DNA of 64,000 bases, from NCBI RefSeq assembly GCF_013377535.1, contig NZ_JABCJE010000001.1, positions 744,001-808,000 on the forward strand. Reading direction: 5' to 3'. Position numbers and translations under genes: made by a program. Positions 50,881 through 60,775 of this stretch are shown piece after piece. This DNA is from Donghicola mangrovi. Lineage in GTDB: Bacteria; Pseudomonadota; Alphaproteobacteria; Rhodobacterales; Rhodobacteraceae. The notes under the pieces are model-generated. The model was not told the DNA's origin. It saw nothing but the letters and a program-made list of their open reading frames with translations, and ran no database searches. Numbering within the stretch: the stretch's first letter is position 1; each line of letters begins with the position of its first letter.

Positions 50881-53112
50881 TCAAAGCTGTTTTTCGGTCT
50901 CGTGCGGTTCCAGAAGGACCTTGTTCAGAAGCTCCAGCAGTTCGGCCTTGCGGACGGGTTTGGTCAGGAAGTCGTCCATGCCAGCGTCAATGCAGCGGTC
51001 GCGGTCGTCCTTTTGGGCGTTGGCGGTGAGCGCGATGATATAGGGCTGCTGGCCCCCAAGGGCGCGGATCTGGCGGGTGGCCTCTAGCCCGTCGATGTTG
51101 GGCATCTGCATGTCCATCAGGATCAGGCCGGGACGGGAGGCGGCAAAGGTTTCCACGGCCTCTTGGCCGTCCTCGGCAAAGAGGAGGGTCGCGCCGCAGC
51201 TATCCAGAAACTTCTTCATCAGCATCCGGTTGGTGGCGTTATCCTCGGCGACCATGATGGTGTGGCCGGTCAGGGTGGGCACAGGGGCCGCTGCGGGGGC
51301 AGGGGCGGGCTGCTGGGCGTCGGGGCGTTTGACGGCGCAGGGGACGGGCAGGAACAGGCTGAAGCACGATCCCTGACCCTCGTGCGAGACGACGGTCAGA
51401 TCGCCGCCCATCTCGCGGGCCAATTGCCGCGAGATCGCCAGCCCCAGACCGGTGCCGCCGAATTCCACCGAGGTCGTATCCTCGGCCTGCGCGTAATAGC
51501 CAAAGAGGCGGCGCATCCCGTCCTCGGAGATACCGATGCCGCTGTCGGTGACATCCACCGCAAAGCGGCAGGTGTTGGCGATGCGGTTGGTCTGAAGGGA
51601 CACGGTGACGCCGCCCTCGCGGGTGAACTTGATGGCGTTGTCGATCAGGTTCACCAGAATCTGGCGGATGCGCCCTTCGTCGGCAAAGATCAGGGGCATG
51701 TCGTCGGGCAGGTCCAGCGTCAGAGACAGACCTTTGGCCTGCGCGCGGGGGCGCATAAGGCCATCAAGCTTGGCAAAGAAATCGGAGACCGAGAAAACGG
51801 TCGGAATGATCTTGAGCTTGCCAGCCTCGAGCTTGGACAGGTCGAGGATGTCGTTGACGATCCGCAAGAGCGACTGAGCGGAGTCCTGAAGCGCGGCGAC
51901 GTATTCGGTGGACTCGGGGTCCAGATGTTTCTCGGCCAAGAGGTCGGTCAGGCCCACGATGGCATTCATGGGCGTGCGGATTTCATGGCTGGTGGTGGCC
52001 AGAAACTGGGTCTTGGCGGCTTCGCTGCGCTCGGCCTTGCGCTTGGCTTGGGCCAGCTCTGCCTCGGCGATTTTGGCGGTGGTGATGTCACGCTCGATCG
52101 CGACCATGCCGCCCGGACTGGTGGGGCTGGCGGGCAGGGGCACGAGGTTGGTTTCCACCCAGAAGGGATCGCCGCCCTTGGTGTAGTTCTGGATCTGGAC
52201 GCGCAGAGAGGACCCGGTGGCGGCGGCATGCTCGATGCGGGCCACAGTCTCGGACGAGGTCAGAGGGCCGTTCAGCAGCGATCCGGCCCGGCGGCCGTAT
52301 GCCTCGTTCAAGGTGTAGCCAGTCAGCTTTTCAAAGGCCTCGTTGACCCATGTGATGCGGCCCATGGTGTCGAAGACGATGACGGAGTCGTTGGCGTTCT
52401 CGGCCACGGCGGCCAGCTGGCTGAGGTGCAGTTCGTTGCGGACGAGGCGCTGGTTGGCCTCGGTCAGGGACTGGTTGGCCTCTTGCGCGGTGGAGCGGTC
52501 GTTTTCCTGTTTGCGGAAGCTGACATCGGCAAAGTCGATGATCCGGTAGCCCACATAGACCAGCAACAGGACGCCCGCGGTTTCGTAGACCAGAATGGGC
52601 GAGCCCCAGAAATAGAGCCAGCGCATGGCCAGAATGCAGCACAGCGCGATGCCATAGATCGACAGGCGGGCATAGGTGGCCTTGGTGTTGAAGAACATGA
52701 TCATCCCGGCATTCATCGCGGCCGCGAAGAGGTAGGTGATCAGGAACATGTCCACGGTTTCATATGGGCGTATGACCGCCGCAGCGATGACGACCGCCGA
52801 GAAAACGATGGACTGGAAGAAGGCGGTGATGATGCTGAAGCGGATCTCGGGCTCTAGCGCGCCGCCGCGTTCGATGCGTTTGACCGATTGGCCCAGCGAG
52901 ATGGAGTCCAGCGCCTCGCCGATGCAGACGGCGATCGCGGCCACGGCGGCATAGGGCCATGAATAGGGGGCGAACAGCACCAGCGCCCCGAAGGCCCCAA
53001 CAACCACGCGCAACGACAACAGGTCCGCGCGGCCACGGGCATAGCCTCGGAATTTGCCTGCGCCAGCGGGCAGGACGGGGGGAGTGGTGCGCGACGCGCC
53101 GGATGCGGTCAT
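50881..53112 (-). CDS. Membrane-bound hybrid sensor histidine kinase/response regulator
   Basis: A 743-residue kinase. About five to six helices in residues 30-195 form the sensor, then a short coiled coil, a PAS domain (VIVFDTMGRITWVNEAFEKLTGY), the phosphoacceptor region FLATTSHEIRTPMNAIVGL, a HATPase (DSGIGIS, GTGLGLAIS) and one receiver (LILMDMQMPNIDG). The signal is unknown. It lies between pncA and pncB on the same strand with 70- and 59-base gaps, so its expression may follow NAD salvage, though no functional link is shown. Confidence 0.9.
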   Translation of the reverse strand: MTASGASRTTPPVLPAGAGKFRGYARGRADLLSLRVVVGAFGALVLFAPYSWPYAAVAAIAVCIGEALDSISLGQSVKRIERGGALEPEIRFSIITAFFQSIVFSAVVIAAAVIRPYETVDMFLITYLFAAAMNAGMIMFFNTKATYARLSIYGIALCCILAMRWLYFWGSPILVYETAGVLLLVYVGYRIIDFADVSFRKQENDRSTAQEANQSLTEANQRLVRNELHLSQLAAVAENANDSVIVFDTMGRITWVNEAFEKLTGYTLNEAYGRRAGSLLNGPLTSSETVARIEHAAATGSSLRVQIQNYTKGGDPFWVETNLVPLPASPTSPGGMVAIERDITTAKIAEAELAQAKRKAERSEAAKTQFLATTSHEIRTPMNAIVGLTDLLAEKHLDPESTEYVAALQDSAQSLLRIVNDILDLSKLEAGKLKIIPTVFSVSDFFAKLDGLMRPRAQAKGLSLTLDLPDDMPLIFADEGRIRQILVNLIDNAIKFTREGGVTVSLQTNRIANTCRFAVDVTDSGIGISEDGMRRLFGYYAQAEDTTSVEFGGTGLGLAISRQLAREMGGDLTVVSHEGQGSCFSLFLPVPCAVKRPDAQQPAPAPAAAPVPTLTGHTIMVAEDNATNRMLMKKFLDSCGATLLFAEDGQEAVETFAASRPGLILMDMQMPNIDGLEATRQIRALGGQQPYIIALTANAQKDDRDRCIDAGMDDFLTKPVRKAELLELLNKVLLEPHETEKQL

Positions 53113-53182
53113 CTATTCCAAGTCTTTCACAGTATGGACCTGACAACCAAAGCACTAGAACAAGGGGCGAGCGTCGATCCTG

Positions 53183-53791
53183 TTAGCTCACGACCTTAAC
53201 AGAGTTACGTGTCAGTTCTGATATGGCGCTTTGGAAAGATCCTTCCAGATCAATCGCTCGGCACGCAGGCAGATAAACTGTAACATCGAAACCCAGACGG
53301 GCCGCATCGAGTGCGGAGTAGGCTACGCAAAAGTCAGTTGCGAGTCCGGCTAACATGACCTTTTGCACATTCCGTGTGCGCAGGTAACCCTCAAGGCCGG
53401 TCGGGGTGGTGCGGTCATTCTCGAAAAACGCGGAGTAGCTGTCGATCTGCGGGCGGAAACCCTTGCGGATGATCAGGTCAGCGGGGTCCGTGTTCAGGTC
53501 AGGGTGAAAGGCGGCGCCTTGGGTCCCTTGGATGCAGTGGTCGGGCCACAGGACCTGCGTGCCATAGGGCATTTCGGTCGTGCTGAACGGTGCCGCGCCA
53601 TCGTGCTGGCTGGCAAAGGACGCGTGGTCGGCGGGGTGCCAATCCTGCGTAAACACGCGCACGCCGTAATCGGGCAGCATGTCGTTGATCAGGGGCACGA
53701 CCTCTTCTCCTGCGGGAACGGCAAGGGCCCCGCCAGTGCAGAAGTCGTTCTGAACGTCGATCACGATCAGCGCGGTATCAGGATATTGCAT
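53183..53791 (-). CDS. pncA: Nicotinamidase
   Basis: A 202-residue isochorismatase-fold hydrolase turning nicotinamide into nicotinate. The catalytic Asp is in VIDVQNDFC, Lys in IIRKGF, and Cys in LAGLATDFCVAYSALDA; metal ligands are in DWHPADH. The length is normal. It starts the probable pncA-kinase-pncB unit. It is divergent from trhO. Confidence 0.95.
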   Translation of the reverse strand: MQYPDTALIVIDVQNDFCTGGALAVPAGEEVVPLINDMLPDYGVRVFTQDWHPADHASFASQHDGAAPFSTTEMPYGTQVLWPDHCIQGTQGAAFHPDLNTDPADLIIRKGFRPQIDSYSAFFENDRTTPTGLEGYLRTRNVQKVMLAGLATDFCVAYSALDAARLGFDVTVYLPACRAIDLEGSFQSAISELTRNSVKVVS

Positions 53792-53893
53792 ATCGTTTTG
53801 TCATCCCCTTTGATTTTCACGCTAGGACGCGTTCGGTGTCGCGTCAATCATCCCACTTGATACGACGGACACAGGGGAATAAGTGCACAGGCC

Positions 53894-54811
53894 ATGTATT
53901 ATATCGCTGCTCTCTATCAATTCACCCGTTTCGACGATCCTGCTGCCATTCAGGGGCCCTTGAAGGCTGTCTGTGATGCGGGGGATGTCAAAGGCTCGCT
54001 CTTGATCGCGCGCGAGGGGATCAACGGCACCATCGCCGGTCCGCGGGCCGGTCTGGACGCTGTGCTGGCCCATATCCGCAGCCTGCCCGGTTGCGCGGGG
54101 CTGGAGTGGAAAGAGGCCACCGCCGAGAAGGCGCCCTTTCCCCGCATGAAGGTGCGCCTGAAGAAAGAGATCGTGACCATGGGGCAGCCCGATGTGGACC
54201 CCACGGCCCACGTTGGCAACTACGTCGAGCCCGCCGAATGGAACGAGTTGATCCGCAGCCCCGATGTGGTGACCATCGACACCCGCAACGATTACGAGGT
54301 GGCGATCGGCACGTTCGAGGGCGCGATTGACCCGATGACCAAGACGTTCCGCGAATTCCCCCAGTGGTGGGAGGAAAACAAGGACCGCTTCCACAACAAG
54401 CGCGTGGCAATGTTCTGCACCGGCGGGATCCGCTGCGAGAAGTCGACGAACTTCCTCTTGGGTCAGGGTGTGCCAGAGGTGTACCACCTGAAGGGCGGCA
54501 TTCTGCGCTACCTTGAGGAGATGCCCGAGGAAGAGAGCACGTGGCAGGGGGAATGCTTTGTGTTCGACGGGCGAGTGTCTGTGGGTCACGGGCTGAAAGA
54601 AGGCCCGCACGAGCTGTGCCACGCCTGCCGCCGCCCGATCCTGCCCGAGGATAAAGAGCGGGCCGAGTATGAGGCCGGTGTGAGCTGCCATCAGTGCGTA
54701 GGTGAAACCTCTGACGCCGACAAGGCGCGGTTCCGCGAGCGGCAGAAGCAGATGGCCCTGGCCCGTGAACGGGGCGAGACCCATCTGGGAACCCTGACGC
54801 TGGACGATTGA
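53894..54811 (+). CDS. trhO: tRNA uridine(34) hydroxylase TrhO (rhodanese family)
   Basis: A 305-residue YceA/TrhO protein. The N-terminal domain (ALYQFTRFDDP, REGINGTIAGP) is followed by a rhodanese domain with the active Cys in MFCTGGIRCEKST, then a C-terminal Cys-rich segment (CHACRRP, CHQCVG). It makes 5-hydroxyuridine at the tRNA wobble position. A terminator follows it. Confidence 0.94.
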   Translation: MYYIAALYQFTRFDDPAAIQGPLKAVCDAGDVKGSLLIAREGINGTIAGPRAGLDAVLAHIRSLPGCAGLEWKEATAEKAPFPRMKVRLKKEIVTMGQPDVDPTAHVGNYVEPAEWNELIRSPDVVTIDTRNDYEVAIGTFEGAIDPMTKTFREFPQWWEENKDRFHNKRVAMFCTGGIRCEKSTNFLLGQGVPEVYHLKGGILRYLEEMPEEESTWQGECFVFDGRVSVGHGLKEGPHELCHACRRPILPEDKERAEYEAGVSCHQCVGETSDADKARFRERQKQMALARERGETHLGTLTLDD

Positions 54812-54838
54812 ACTGGCTGGCAGCTTGGGCGTATTGGG

Positions 54839-54873
54839 GCGCGGCGGATGGTTCTGCCGCGCTTTTACTTTTT
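54839..54873 (+). terminator. Intrinsic terminator after trhO
   Basis: GCGCGGC (54839-54845) and GCCGCGC (54856-54862) are followed by TTTTACTTTTT. The same stem sequence is used after the yjbE-like gene. Confidence 0.88.
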
Positions 54874-54885
54874 GGACTGTGACTG

Positions 54886-55227
54886 ATGACTTACGCCCTG
54901 CCTGTGCTGCTGCTGATTGCCTCGAACGTGTTTATGACGGTGGCGTGGTACGGGCACCTGAAGTACCCCACCGCGCCGATCATTCCGGTGATCCTGATCA
55001 GCTGGGGCATTGCCTTGATCGAGTATTTTCTGGCGGTTCCGGCGAACCGGATCGGCCATGCGGTCTATTCCACGGCGCAGCTGAAGACCATTCAGGAGGT
55101 GATCTCCTTGGCGGTGTTCGCGGGGTTCTCGGTTCTGGTGCTGAAAGAGAGCCTGACGCTGAACCATCTGGTCGGGTTCGGGCTGATCGGGGTAGGGGCG
55201 TTCGTGATTTTCCGCGGGCCTTTCTGA
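54886..55227 (+). CDS. DMT family protein (DUF486)
   Basis: A 113-residue protein with four helices: LPVLLLIASNVFMTVAWYGH, PVILISWGIALIEYFLAVPAN, VISLAVFAGFSVLVL and HLVGFGLIGVGAFVIF. This is the DUF486 family, related to small multidrug-resistance-like half-transporters. Function is unknown; dimerisation is likely given the size. It lies right after the trhO terminator, with no clear promoter. Confidence 0.88.
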   Translation: MTYALPVLLLIASNVFMTVAWYGHLKYPTAPIIPVILISWGIALIEYFLAVPANRIGHAVYSTAQLKTIQEVISLAVFAGFSVLVLKESLTLNHLVGFGLIGVGAFVIFRGPF

Positions 55228-55236
55228 AGCGTGGTT

Positions 55237-55301
55237 GGGGGCGCTGCCCCCTCTTGGCCTTTGGCCAATTCACCCCCGGGGTATTTGGACCAAGCTGAAG
55301 G
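55237..55301. repeat. Dispersed intergenic repeat, full copy 2 (inverted orientation)
   Basis: This is the reverse complement of the element at 13099-13161 with few changes. The hairpins GGGGGC-GCT-GCCCCC and TTGGCC-TTT-GGCCAA are intact. It lies 3' of the DUF486 gene and before the flavoprotein gene. Confidence 0.85.
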
Positions 55302-55369
55302 TGGGCTTGTGTCAGGGGCCTGCGGGTGGGTAATCATGGCTGGATTTCTGGAATAAGCGAGGGGCTGGC

Positions 55370-56527
55370 ATGGTCGAGGTTGTGGATGCGCTGGTGATCG
55401 GTGCGGGTCCGGCTGGGCTGATGGCAGCGGAGATGCTGGGCGCAGAGGGGCGGCGGGTTGTCGTGCTGGAGGCCAAGCCGAGCGTGGCGCGCAAGTTCCT
55501 GATGGCCGGTAAATCGGGGCTGAACATCACCAAGGACGAGGATTTCGGGGCGTTTGTGGCCGCCTATGGGGCGGGGGTGGAGCCTTTGGTTCCGGCGTTG
55601 CGCGATTTCGGGCCGGTGGAGGTGATGGGCTGGGCCGAGGATCTGGGCGTGCCGTTGTTTGTGGGCAGTTCGGGGCGGGTGTTTCCTAAGGTGATGAAGG
55701 CTTCGCCTTTGCTCAGGGCTTGGTTGCGGCGGCTGGAAGGCTACGGCGTTGAGGTTCGGGTGCGGCATCGTTGGGCCGGTTGGGATGGCGATGACGTGTT
55801 GGTCGATGGGCCTGAGGGGCGTGTTGTTATTCGGGCTGGCGTGACTGTGCTGGCGTGCGGCGGGGCGAGCTGGGCGCGGCTGGGTTCGGACGGTTCTTGG
55901 ACGGAGCATGTGGGGGATGTGGCCCCGTTCCAGCCTGCGAACATGGGGTTTCTGGTCGATTGGTCCGAGCATATGGCCAAGCATTTCGGCGAGCCGGTAA
56001 AGGATGTCGCCCTGATCGCCGGAGATCAGGTGGAGCGCGGGGAATTCGTTGTATCGGCCCGTGGGGTCGAGGGTGGCGGGATTTACGCGGTGTCGCGGGC
56101 GGTGCGTGAGGGGGCTGAATTGCGCGTCGATCTGCTGCCGCATGTGTCGGTGGATGAAGTGCGCAAGCGTTTGGCGCGGGGCAAGGCGAAGGATTCGCTC
56201 GCCAACCGGCTGCGCAAGGGGCTGTCGATGCCTGCGGTGAAGGTGGCCTTGGTGCAGGAATTCGCGCGGCCCTTGCCCGATGATCTGGCGCCGGTGCTGA
56301 AGGGGTTGCCTTTGGCGTTGGTGGGGCCGCGTCCCTTGGACGAGGCGATTTCGGTGGCGGGTGGGCTGCGGTTCAGTGCGCTGGACAGCAATCTGATGCT
56401 GCGGGACCGGCCCGGCGTGTTTGCTTGCGGAGAGATGCTGGATTGGGAGGCCCCGACGGGCGGCTATCTGCTGACCGCGTGTCTGGCCAGTGGGCGCTGG
56501 GCGGGCTTGGCCGCCGCGCGATATTAA
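55370..56527 (+). CDS. TIGR03862 family flavoprotein (HI0933-like)
   Basis: A 385-residue FAD protein. The N-terminal dinucleotide fold is VIGAGPAGLMAAEML (residues 9-23), then KFLMAGKSGLNITKDEDF, a family mark, and the C-terminal GVFACGEMLDWEAPTGGYLLT closes the FAD site. Proteins of this type (YhiN/BaiN related) are oxidoreductases with little-known substrates. It ends one base before the convergent holA stop, so there is no intergenic space. Confidence 0.9.
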   Translation: MVEVVDALVIGAGPAGLMAAEMLGAEGRRVVVLEAKPSVARKFLMAGKSGLNITKDEDFGAFVAAYGAGVEPLVPALRDFGPVEVMGWAEDLGVPLFVGSSGRVFPKVMKASPLLRAWLRRLEGYGVEVRVRHRWAGWDGDDVLVDGPEGRVVIRAGVTVLACGGASWARLGSDGSWTEHVGDVAPFQPANMGFLVDWSEHMAKHFGEPVKDVALIAGDQVERGEFVVSARGVEGGGIYAVSRAVREGAELRVDLLPHVSVDEVRKRLARGKAKDSLANRLRKGLSMPAVKVALVQEFARPLPDDLAPVLKGLPLALVGPRPLDEAISVAGGLRFSALDSNLMLRDRPGVFACGEMLDWEAPTGGYLLTACLASGRWAGLAAARY

Positions 56528-57556
56528 CTAGCGGGTGTTCCCCAGCATCGTCAGGCGCAGGAGCGTCCGTTCAACCACGGCCATGTCGGGGGCGGTTTGG
56601 CCCGCAGAGCGCAGTTGCAAGTCCGTGTCCACCAGCATCCCGATGGCCATTTCCAGCTTTTGCACGCGCCAACGGCCGGCCTGACGCTCCAGCTTGGAGC
56701 GGCGGGGGCCGAAGACGGGTGGGCGCAGGGCGCCGATGCCCGCAGACACGCCGCCGGGGGCCGAGGACACCGCGTGCAGCGTTTTGAAATGCCGCAGGGC
56801 AAAGATCATCAGCTCGGTCGGCTTGGTGCCTTGGGCCTCGAGCCGCCGCATGACGGGGCCGAGTTTTTGCTGCTGGCCCTCGGCGACGATATCGAGCACG
56901 TCATCAATCGCGGCCTCGGTCGAGGCGGGGGCGCAGGCGGTGATATCGGCGGCCGTCAGGGGCGAGGTGTCGCCATATTTGTACAGGGACAGCTTCTGCA
57001 CGGTTTGCCGGAAATCGCCGGGTTCCAGCGTTTGGGCTAGGGCAACCAACCCGTCCATCGCATCGCGGTCGGGGATCGCCAGACCGGATTCGCGCACGAT
57101 GCCTTCGATTTCATCGCGGCCCGGAGGGTCGTTGTAGATGCCAAGGGCATAGGCCTGCGGGTGGCTTTCGAACACTTTGCGCAGGGCGGATTTGGCGGTC
57201 AGTTGGCCAGCGGTCACGACCAGAACCGCATCACCCGGGCGCCAGCCGTTCAGGGCGGCGTCGATGGGCTTGGCGCAGGTGTCTGTCGCGTCCTCGACGA
57301 ACACGCAGCGTTGACCGGGGAAAAACCCCTGTTCTTTCAAAGCGTCGAACAGCAGGGCGCCGTCTTTGCGCACGTCGGCCCCTTGGATGCGGTTCAGGCG
57401 CATTTCGCCTTCGCCCTCGGGGCCAATGAGATTTGCGATGATCTGGATGCGCCGGTCGGCAACACGCATGGCGTCCGCGCCGAACAGCAGAATCCCCGGC
57501 CGCGACGGGTCGGGGCGCGCGATGTAACCAAGGGAATCGCGCGGCGACAGCTTCAT
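56528..57556 (-). CDS. holA: DNA polymerase III subunit delta
   Basis: A 342-residue clamp-loader subunit. The N-terminal AAA+-like fold binds the beta clamp, and the C-terminal collar domain includes PTELMIFALRHFKTLHAV. The Walker motif is degenerate, as is normal for delta. It opens the sliding clamp during loading. Its ATG overlaps the lptE stop (ATGA), the usual alphaproteobacterial order leuS-lptE-holA. Confidence 0.93.
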   Translation of the reverse strand: MKLSPRDSLGYIARPDPSRPGILLFGADAMRVADRRIQIIANLIGPEGEGEMRLNRIQGADVRKDGALLFDALKEQGFFPGQRCVFVEDATDTCAKPIDAALNGWRPGDAVLVVTAGQLTAKSALRKVFESHPQAYALGIYNDPPGRDEIEGIVRESGLAIPDRDAMDGLVALAQTLEPGDFRQTVQKLSLYKYGDTSPLTAADITACAPASTEAAIDDVLDIVAEGQQQKLGPVMRRLEAQGTKPTELMIFALRHFKTLHAVSSAPGGVSAGIGALRPPVFGPRRSKLERQAGRWRVQKLEMAIGMLVDTDLQLRSAGQTAPDMAVVERTLLRLTMLGNTR

Positions 57557-58053
57557 TTCAGGCGCGTGGCCTCGGCGGTCAGGCGGGCGACGGTCAGGTC
57601 GGCCAGCTGGGTCATCAGACGTTCCATCGCATCGGTCTGCGCGGCTTGGGTCGCCACGGTCGAGCCGGTCGCGGAATAGCCGGTAAAGGCGGTCACGGTG
57701 CCGTGGGCCAGCGCGCCGTCGCTGCCGGTGCGGCGCACGGAATAGGTGGCCTTGCCCGCCAGCATATAGCGGCTGGTGGTCTGGTCCGAGGTGATGCCCA
57801 TCGCCTTGCGCTCGATATCGAGGGTGTAGTCCAGCTCCAGATCACCGGTGGTGGTCAGGCCGATACGCTCCTCGAAGCGGCGGACAAACAGATAGTCCGT
57901 CCGCGTCTTGGGTTCGCGCGCCCGCAGGCGCCCGAACAGCGACTGCGCCGCCCCGCCCGGCGCGAGAGAGGGCTTCAGCCCGCAACCCGCCAAGGCGAGG
58001 GAAAGAGCCGCGCCAACAACAAAGGAGCGGCGGGTCAGGTTAAACGACGACAT
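57553..58053 (-). CDS. lptE: LPS-assembly lipoprotein LptE
   Basis: A 166-residue lipoprotein that plugs LptD in the outer membrane. The N-terminus [18 protein letters not shown] has a lipobox (LAGC) and a twin-arginine motif, so it may be a Tat substrate; this is unusual for LptE. I chose the ATG at 58053 ([11 protein letters not shown]), which overlaps the leuS end by 14 bases; an ATG seven codons earlier is possible. The C-terminus ([17 protein letters not shown]) fits the family. Confidence 0.85.
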   Translation of the reverse strand: MSSFNLTRRSFVVGAALSLALAGCGLKPSLAPGGAAQSLFGRLRAREPKTRTDYLFVRRFEERIGLTTTGDLELDYTLDIERKAMGITSDQTTSRYMLAGKATYSVRRTGSDGALAHGTVTAFTGYSATGSTVATQAAQTDAMERLMTQLADLTVARLTAEATRLK

Positions 58054-60619
58054 TGACGATCCGTCCCGGCACAACGATCAGTTTCTTGGGTGCAGCGCCG
58101 TCCAGCGCTTTGACCACAGCTTCGTGTGCCAGAACCAGCTTTTCAACCTCTTCCTTGGGCAGATCTTTGGCAACGACCAGTTCGCCTTTGCGCTTGCCGT
58201 TGATCTGGATGGGAAGGGTCACAGTGTCCTCGACCAGCATGGCGGCATCCGCCACGGGCCAAGCCGCCTGAGCGATCAGACCTTCGCCCCCCAGCATCGA
58301 CCAGATTTCCTCGGCCAGGTGCGGGGTCATGGGCGACATCAGCTGCGCTAGGGTCTTGGCAGCGGCACGCTTTGCCTCGCCGCCTGCCTTGGATTTGGAC
58401 AGGGTGTTGGTGAAACCGTACAGCTTCGCGATCGAGGCGTTGAAGCCAAAGCTTTCGACACCGGCGGTCACGTCGTGGATGGCCTTGTGCATCTCGCGCA
58501 GCAGGGCTTCGTCCTGATCGGTCGCGGGGGTCTGGTCCTCGGCGGCTTCGGCGGCAATGCGCCAGACGCGGCCAAGGTGCTTGTATGTGGCTTCGGCGCC
58601 AGCGGCGGTCCATTCCACGTCACGCTCGGGCGGGCTGTCGGACAGCATGAACCAACGGGCGGTGTCCGCGCCAAAGGTCTCGATGATCGCCAGCGGGTCC
58701 ACGACGTTGTTCTTGGACTTCGACATCTTGGCCGAGGGCACAACCTCGACCTCGGCACCGCCGTCTTTCAGCACAACCTTGCCGCCAACGGTCTCGACCT
58801 CTTCGGGGTAGTGATAGACGGGGCGGCCATCGGCGCCGGTGGTCTTGTAGATCGCGTGGGTCACCATGCCTTGGGTGAACAGGGCGTTGAACGGCTCTTT
58901 CGACTTCTCCGGCAGGTGGCCGGTGATGTTCATCGCACGGGCAAAGAAGCGCGAATACAGCAGGTGCAGAATCGCGTGCTCGATGCCGCCGATGTACTGG
59001 TCGACGTTCATCCAGTATTCCGCCTCGCTCGCATCGGTGGGCGTGGTCGCGCGGGGCGCGGTAAAGCGGGCAAAGTACCACGAGCTGTCCACAAAGGTGT
59101 CCATGGTGTCGGTCTCGCGGCGCGCAGGCGCACCACAGGACGGACATTCACAGTTGCGCCAAGTGGGGTGACGGTCCAGCGGGTTGCCGGGCACGTCAAA
59201 GGTCACGTCGTCGGGCAACTGAACGGGCAGGTTCTCTTTCTTCTCGGGGACAACACCGCACGCCTCGCAGTGCACCACGGGAATCGGGCAGCCCCAGTAG
59301 CGCTGACGGGATAGACCCCAGTCGCGCAGACGGAACTTGGTCACGCCGTGGCCAACCCCTTGCGATTCGCAGAAATCGACGGCCGCATCGACAGCCTCTT
59401 CGCCGGTCTGAACCTCGGCGCCGCAGAACCCGCGGACATAGCGGACCTTCTCCGACTTCATCGGAACGAATGCGCTTTCACCTTTGTAAAAATACTCATC
59501 GGCACTGTCAGCGGCCACATCTTCGGGCACGAAAACAGGGGCGATGGGCAGGTCATACTTGGTGGCGAATTCGAAATCGCGCTGGTCGTGGGCGGGGCAG
59601 CCGAAAATCGCGCCGGTGCCGTAATCCATCAGGATGAAGTTCGCGATATAGATCGGCAGTTCCCACGAGGTGTCGAAGGGATGGCGCACGGTCAGGCCGG
59701 TGTTGAAGCCACGCTTCTCGGCTTTTTCCAGTTCTTCTTCGCTGGTGCCCATGCGGCGGCATTCCTCGCAGAAGGCGGCCAGTTCGGCGTTGTCCTCGGC
59801 CAGATGCTTGGCCAGCGGGTGGTCGGGCGAAATGCCCATAAAGCTGGCACCCAGCAGGGTGTCGGGACGGGTGGTGTAGACCTCGATGCGGTCGAACCCG
59901 TCGGGCGCGTCCACGGTCGAGAAGGCAAACTGCAGACCGCGCGACTTGCCGATCCAGTTGGCCTGCATGGTTTTCACCTTGGCGGGCCAGTTATCCAGCG
60001 TGTCCAGCGCGCTCAGCAGCTCGTCCGAGTATTCGCTGATCTTGAAGAACCACTGGGTCAGTTCGCGGCGCTCGACCAAGGCACCCGAACGCCAGCCGCG
60101 GCCGTTTTCCACCTGTTCGTTCGCCAGAACGGTCATGTCGACCGGGTCCCAGTTCACGACGGCGTTCTTGCGGTAAACAAGGCCCGCTTCCAGCATATCA
60201 AGGAACAGCGCCTGCTGCTGGCCATAGTATTCGGGGTCACAGGTGGCGAACATGCGCGACCAGTCCAGACCAAAGCCCAGAGGCTTCATCTGGTTTACCA
60301 TGGTGTCGATGTTGCTGTAGGTCCAATCCTTGGGGTGGCCATTCGACGCCATCGCCGCGTTTTCCGCAGGCATCCCGAAGGCGTCAAAGCCCATGGGGTG
60401 CAGAACATTGTGGCCGGTCGACAGCTTGTAGCGGGCGATCACGTCACCCATGGTGTAGTTGCGCACGTGGCCCATGTGGATGCGCCCCGACGGATAGGGA
60501 AACATCTCGAGCACATAGTACTTGGGCTTGTCCGCGCTGCGCTGCGCGGTAAAGACACCGGCCTCTTCCCAGGCCTTTTGCCACTTGGCTTCGATCTCGT
60601 TAGCGGAATAGCGCGACAT
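58040..60619 (-). CDS. leuS: Leucyl-tRNA synthetase
   Basis: An 859-residue class I synthetase. The HIGH motif is HMGH (residues 48-51), the CP1 editing domain has the usual size, and KMSKS is in [14 protein letters not shown]-terminal anticodon-binding and LeuRS-specific domains follow. I chose the ATG at 60619 ([10 protein letters not shown]), preceded by GGGGACC; an ATG at 60637 adds six residues. It heads the leuS-lptE-holA operon and is divergent from the glycosyltransferase. Confidence 0.96.
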   Translation of the reverse strand: MSRYSANEIEAKWQKAWEEAGVFTAQRSADKPKYYVLEMFPYPSGRIHMGHVRNYTMGDVIARYKLSTGHNVLHPMGFDAFGMPAENAAMASNGHPKDWTYSNIDTMVNQMKPLGFGLDWSRMFATCDPEYYGQQQALFLDMLEAGLVYRKNAVVNWDPVDMTVLANEQVENGRGWRSGALVERRELTQWFFKISEYSDELLSALDTLDNWPAKVKTMQANWIGKSRGLQFAFSTVDAPDGFDRIEVYTTRPDTLLGASFMGISPDHPLAKHLAEDNAELAAFCEECRRMGTSEEELEKAEKRGFNTGLTVRHPFDTSWELPIYIANFILMDYGTGAIFGCPAHDQRDFEFATKYDLPIAPVFVPEDVAADSADEYFYKGESAFVPMKSEKVRYVRGFCGAEVQTGEEAVDAAVDFCESQGVGHGVTKFRLRDWGLSRQRYWGCPIPVVHCEACGVVPEKKENLPVQLPDDVTFDVPGNPLDRHPTWRNCECPSCGAPARRETDTMDTFVDSSWYFARFTAPRATTPTDASEAEYWMNVDQYIGGIEHAILHLLYSRFFARAMNITGHLPEKSKEPFNALFTQGMVTHAIYKTTGADGRPVYHYPEEVETVGGKVVLKDGGAEVEVVPSAKMSKSKNNVVDPLAIIETFGADTARWFMLSDSPPERDVEWTAAGAEATYKHLGRVWRIAAEAAEDQTPATDQDEALLREMHKAIHDVTAGVESFGFNASIAKLYGFTNTLSKSKAGGEAKRAAAKTLAQLMSPMTPHLAEEIWSMLGGEGLIAQAAWPVADAAMLVEDTVTLPIQINGKRKGELVVAKDLPKEEVEKLVLAHEAVVKALDGAAPKKLIVVPGRIVNVVV

Positions 60620-60775
60620 CTCGTGGTCCCCGATCATGCATTACTTGCGCGGGGTGATAGGCTTGTGCGGCCTTTTGGTCCAGAGGGAGGCAGCTTTTTT
60701 ACTGATTTACCGTTGTTTTCAAGTATGGCATCTGGCTATCAGTGATTGCGGCAAAATTGTGTTAGTGTACTTGGA

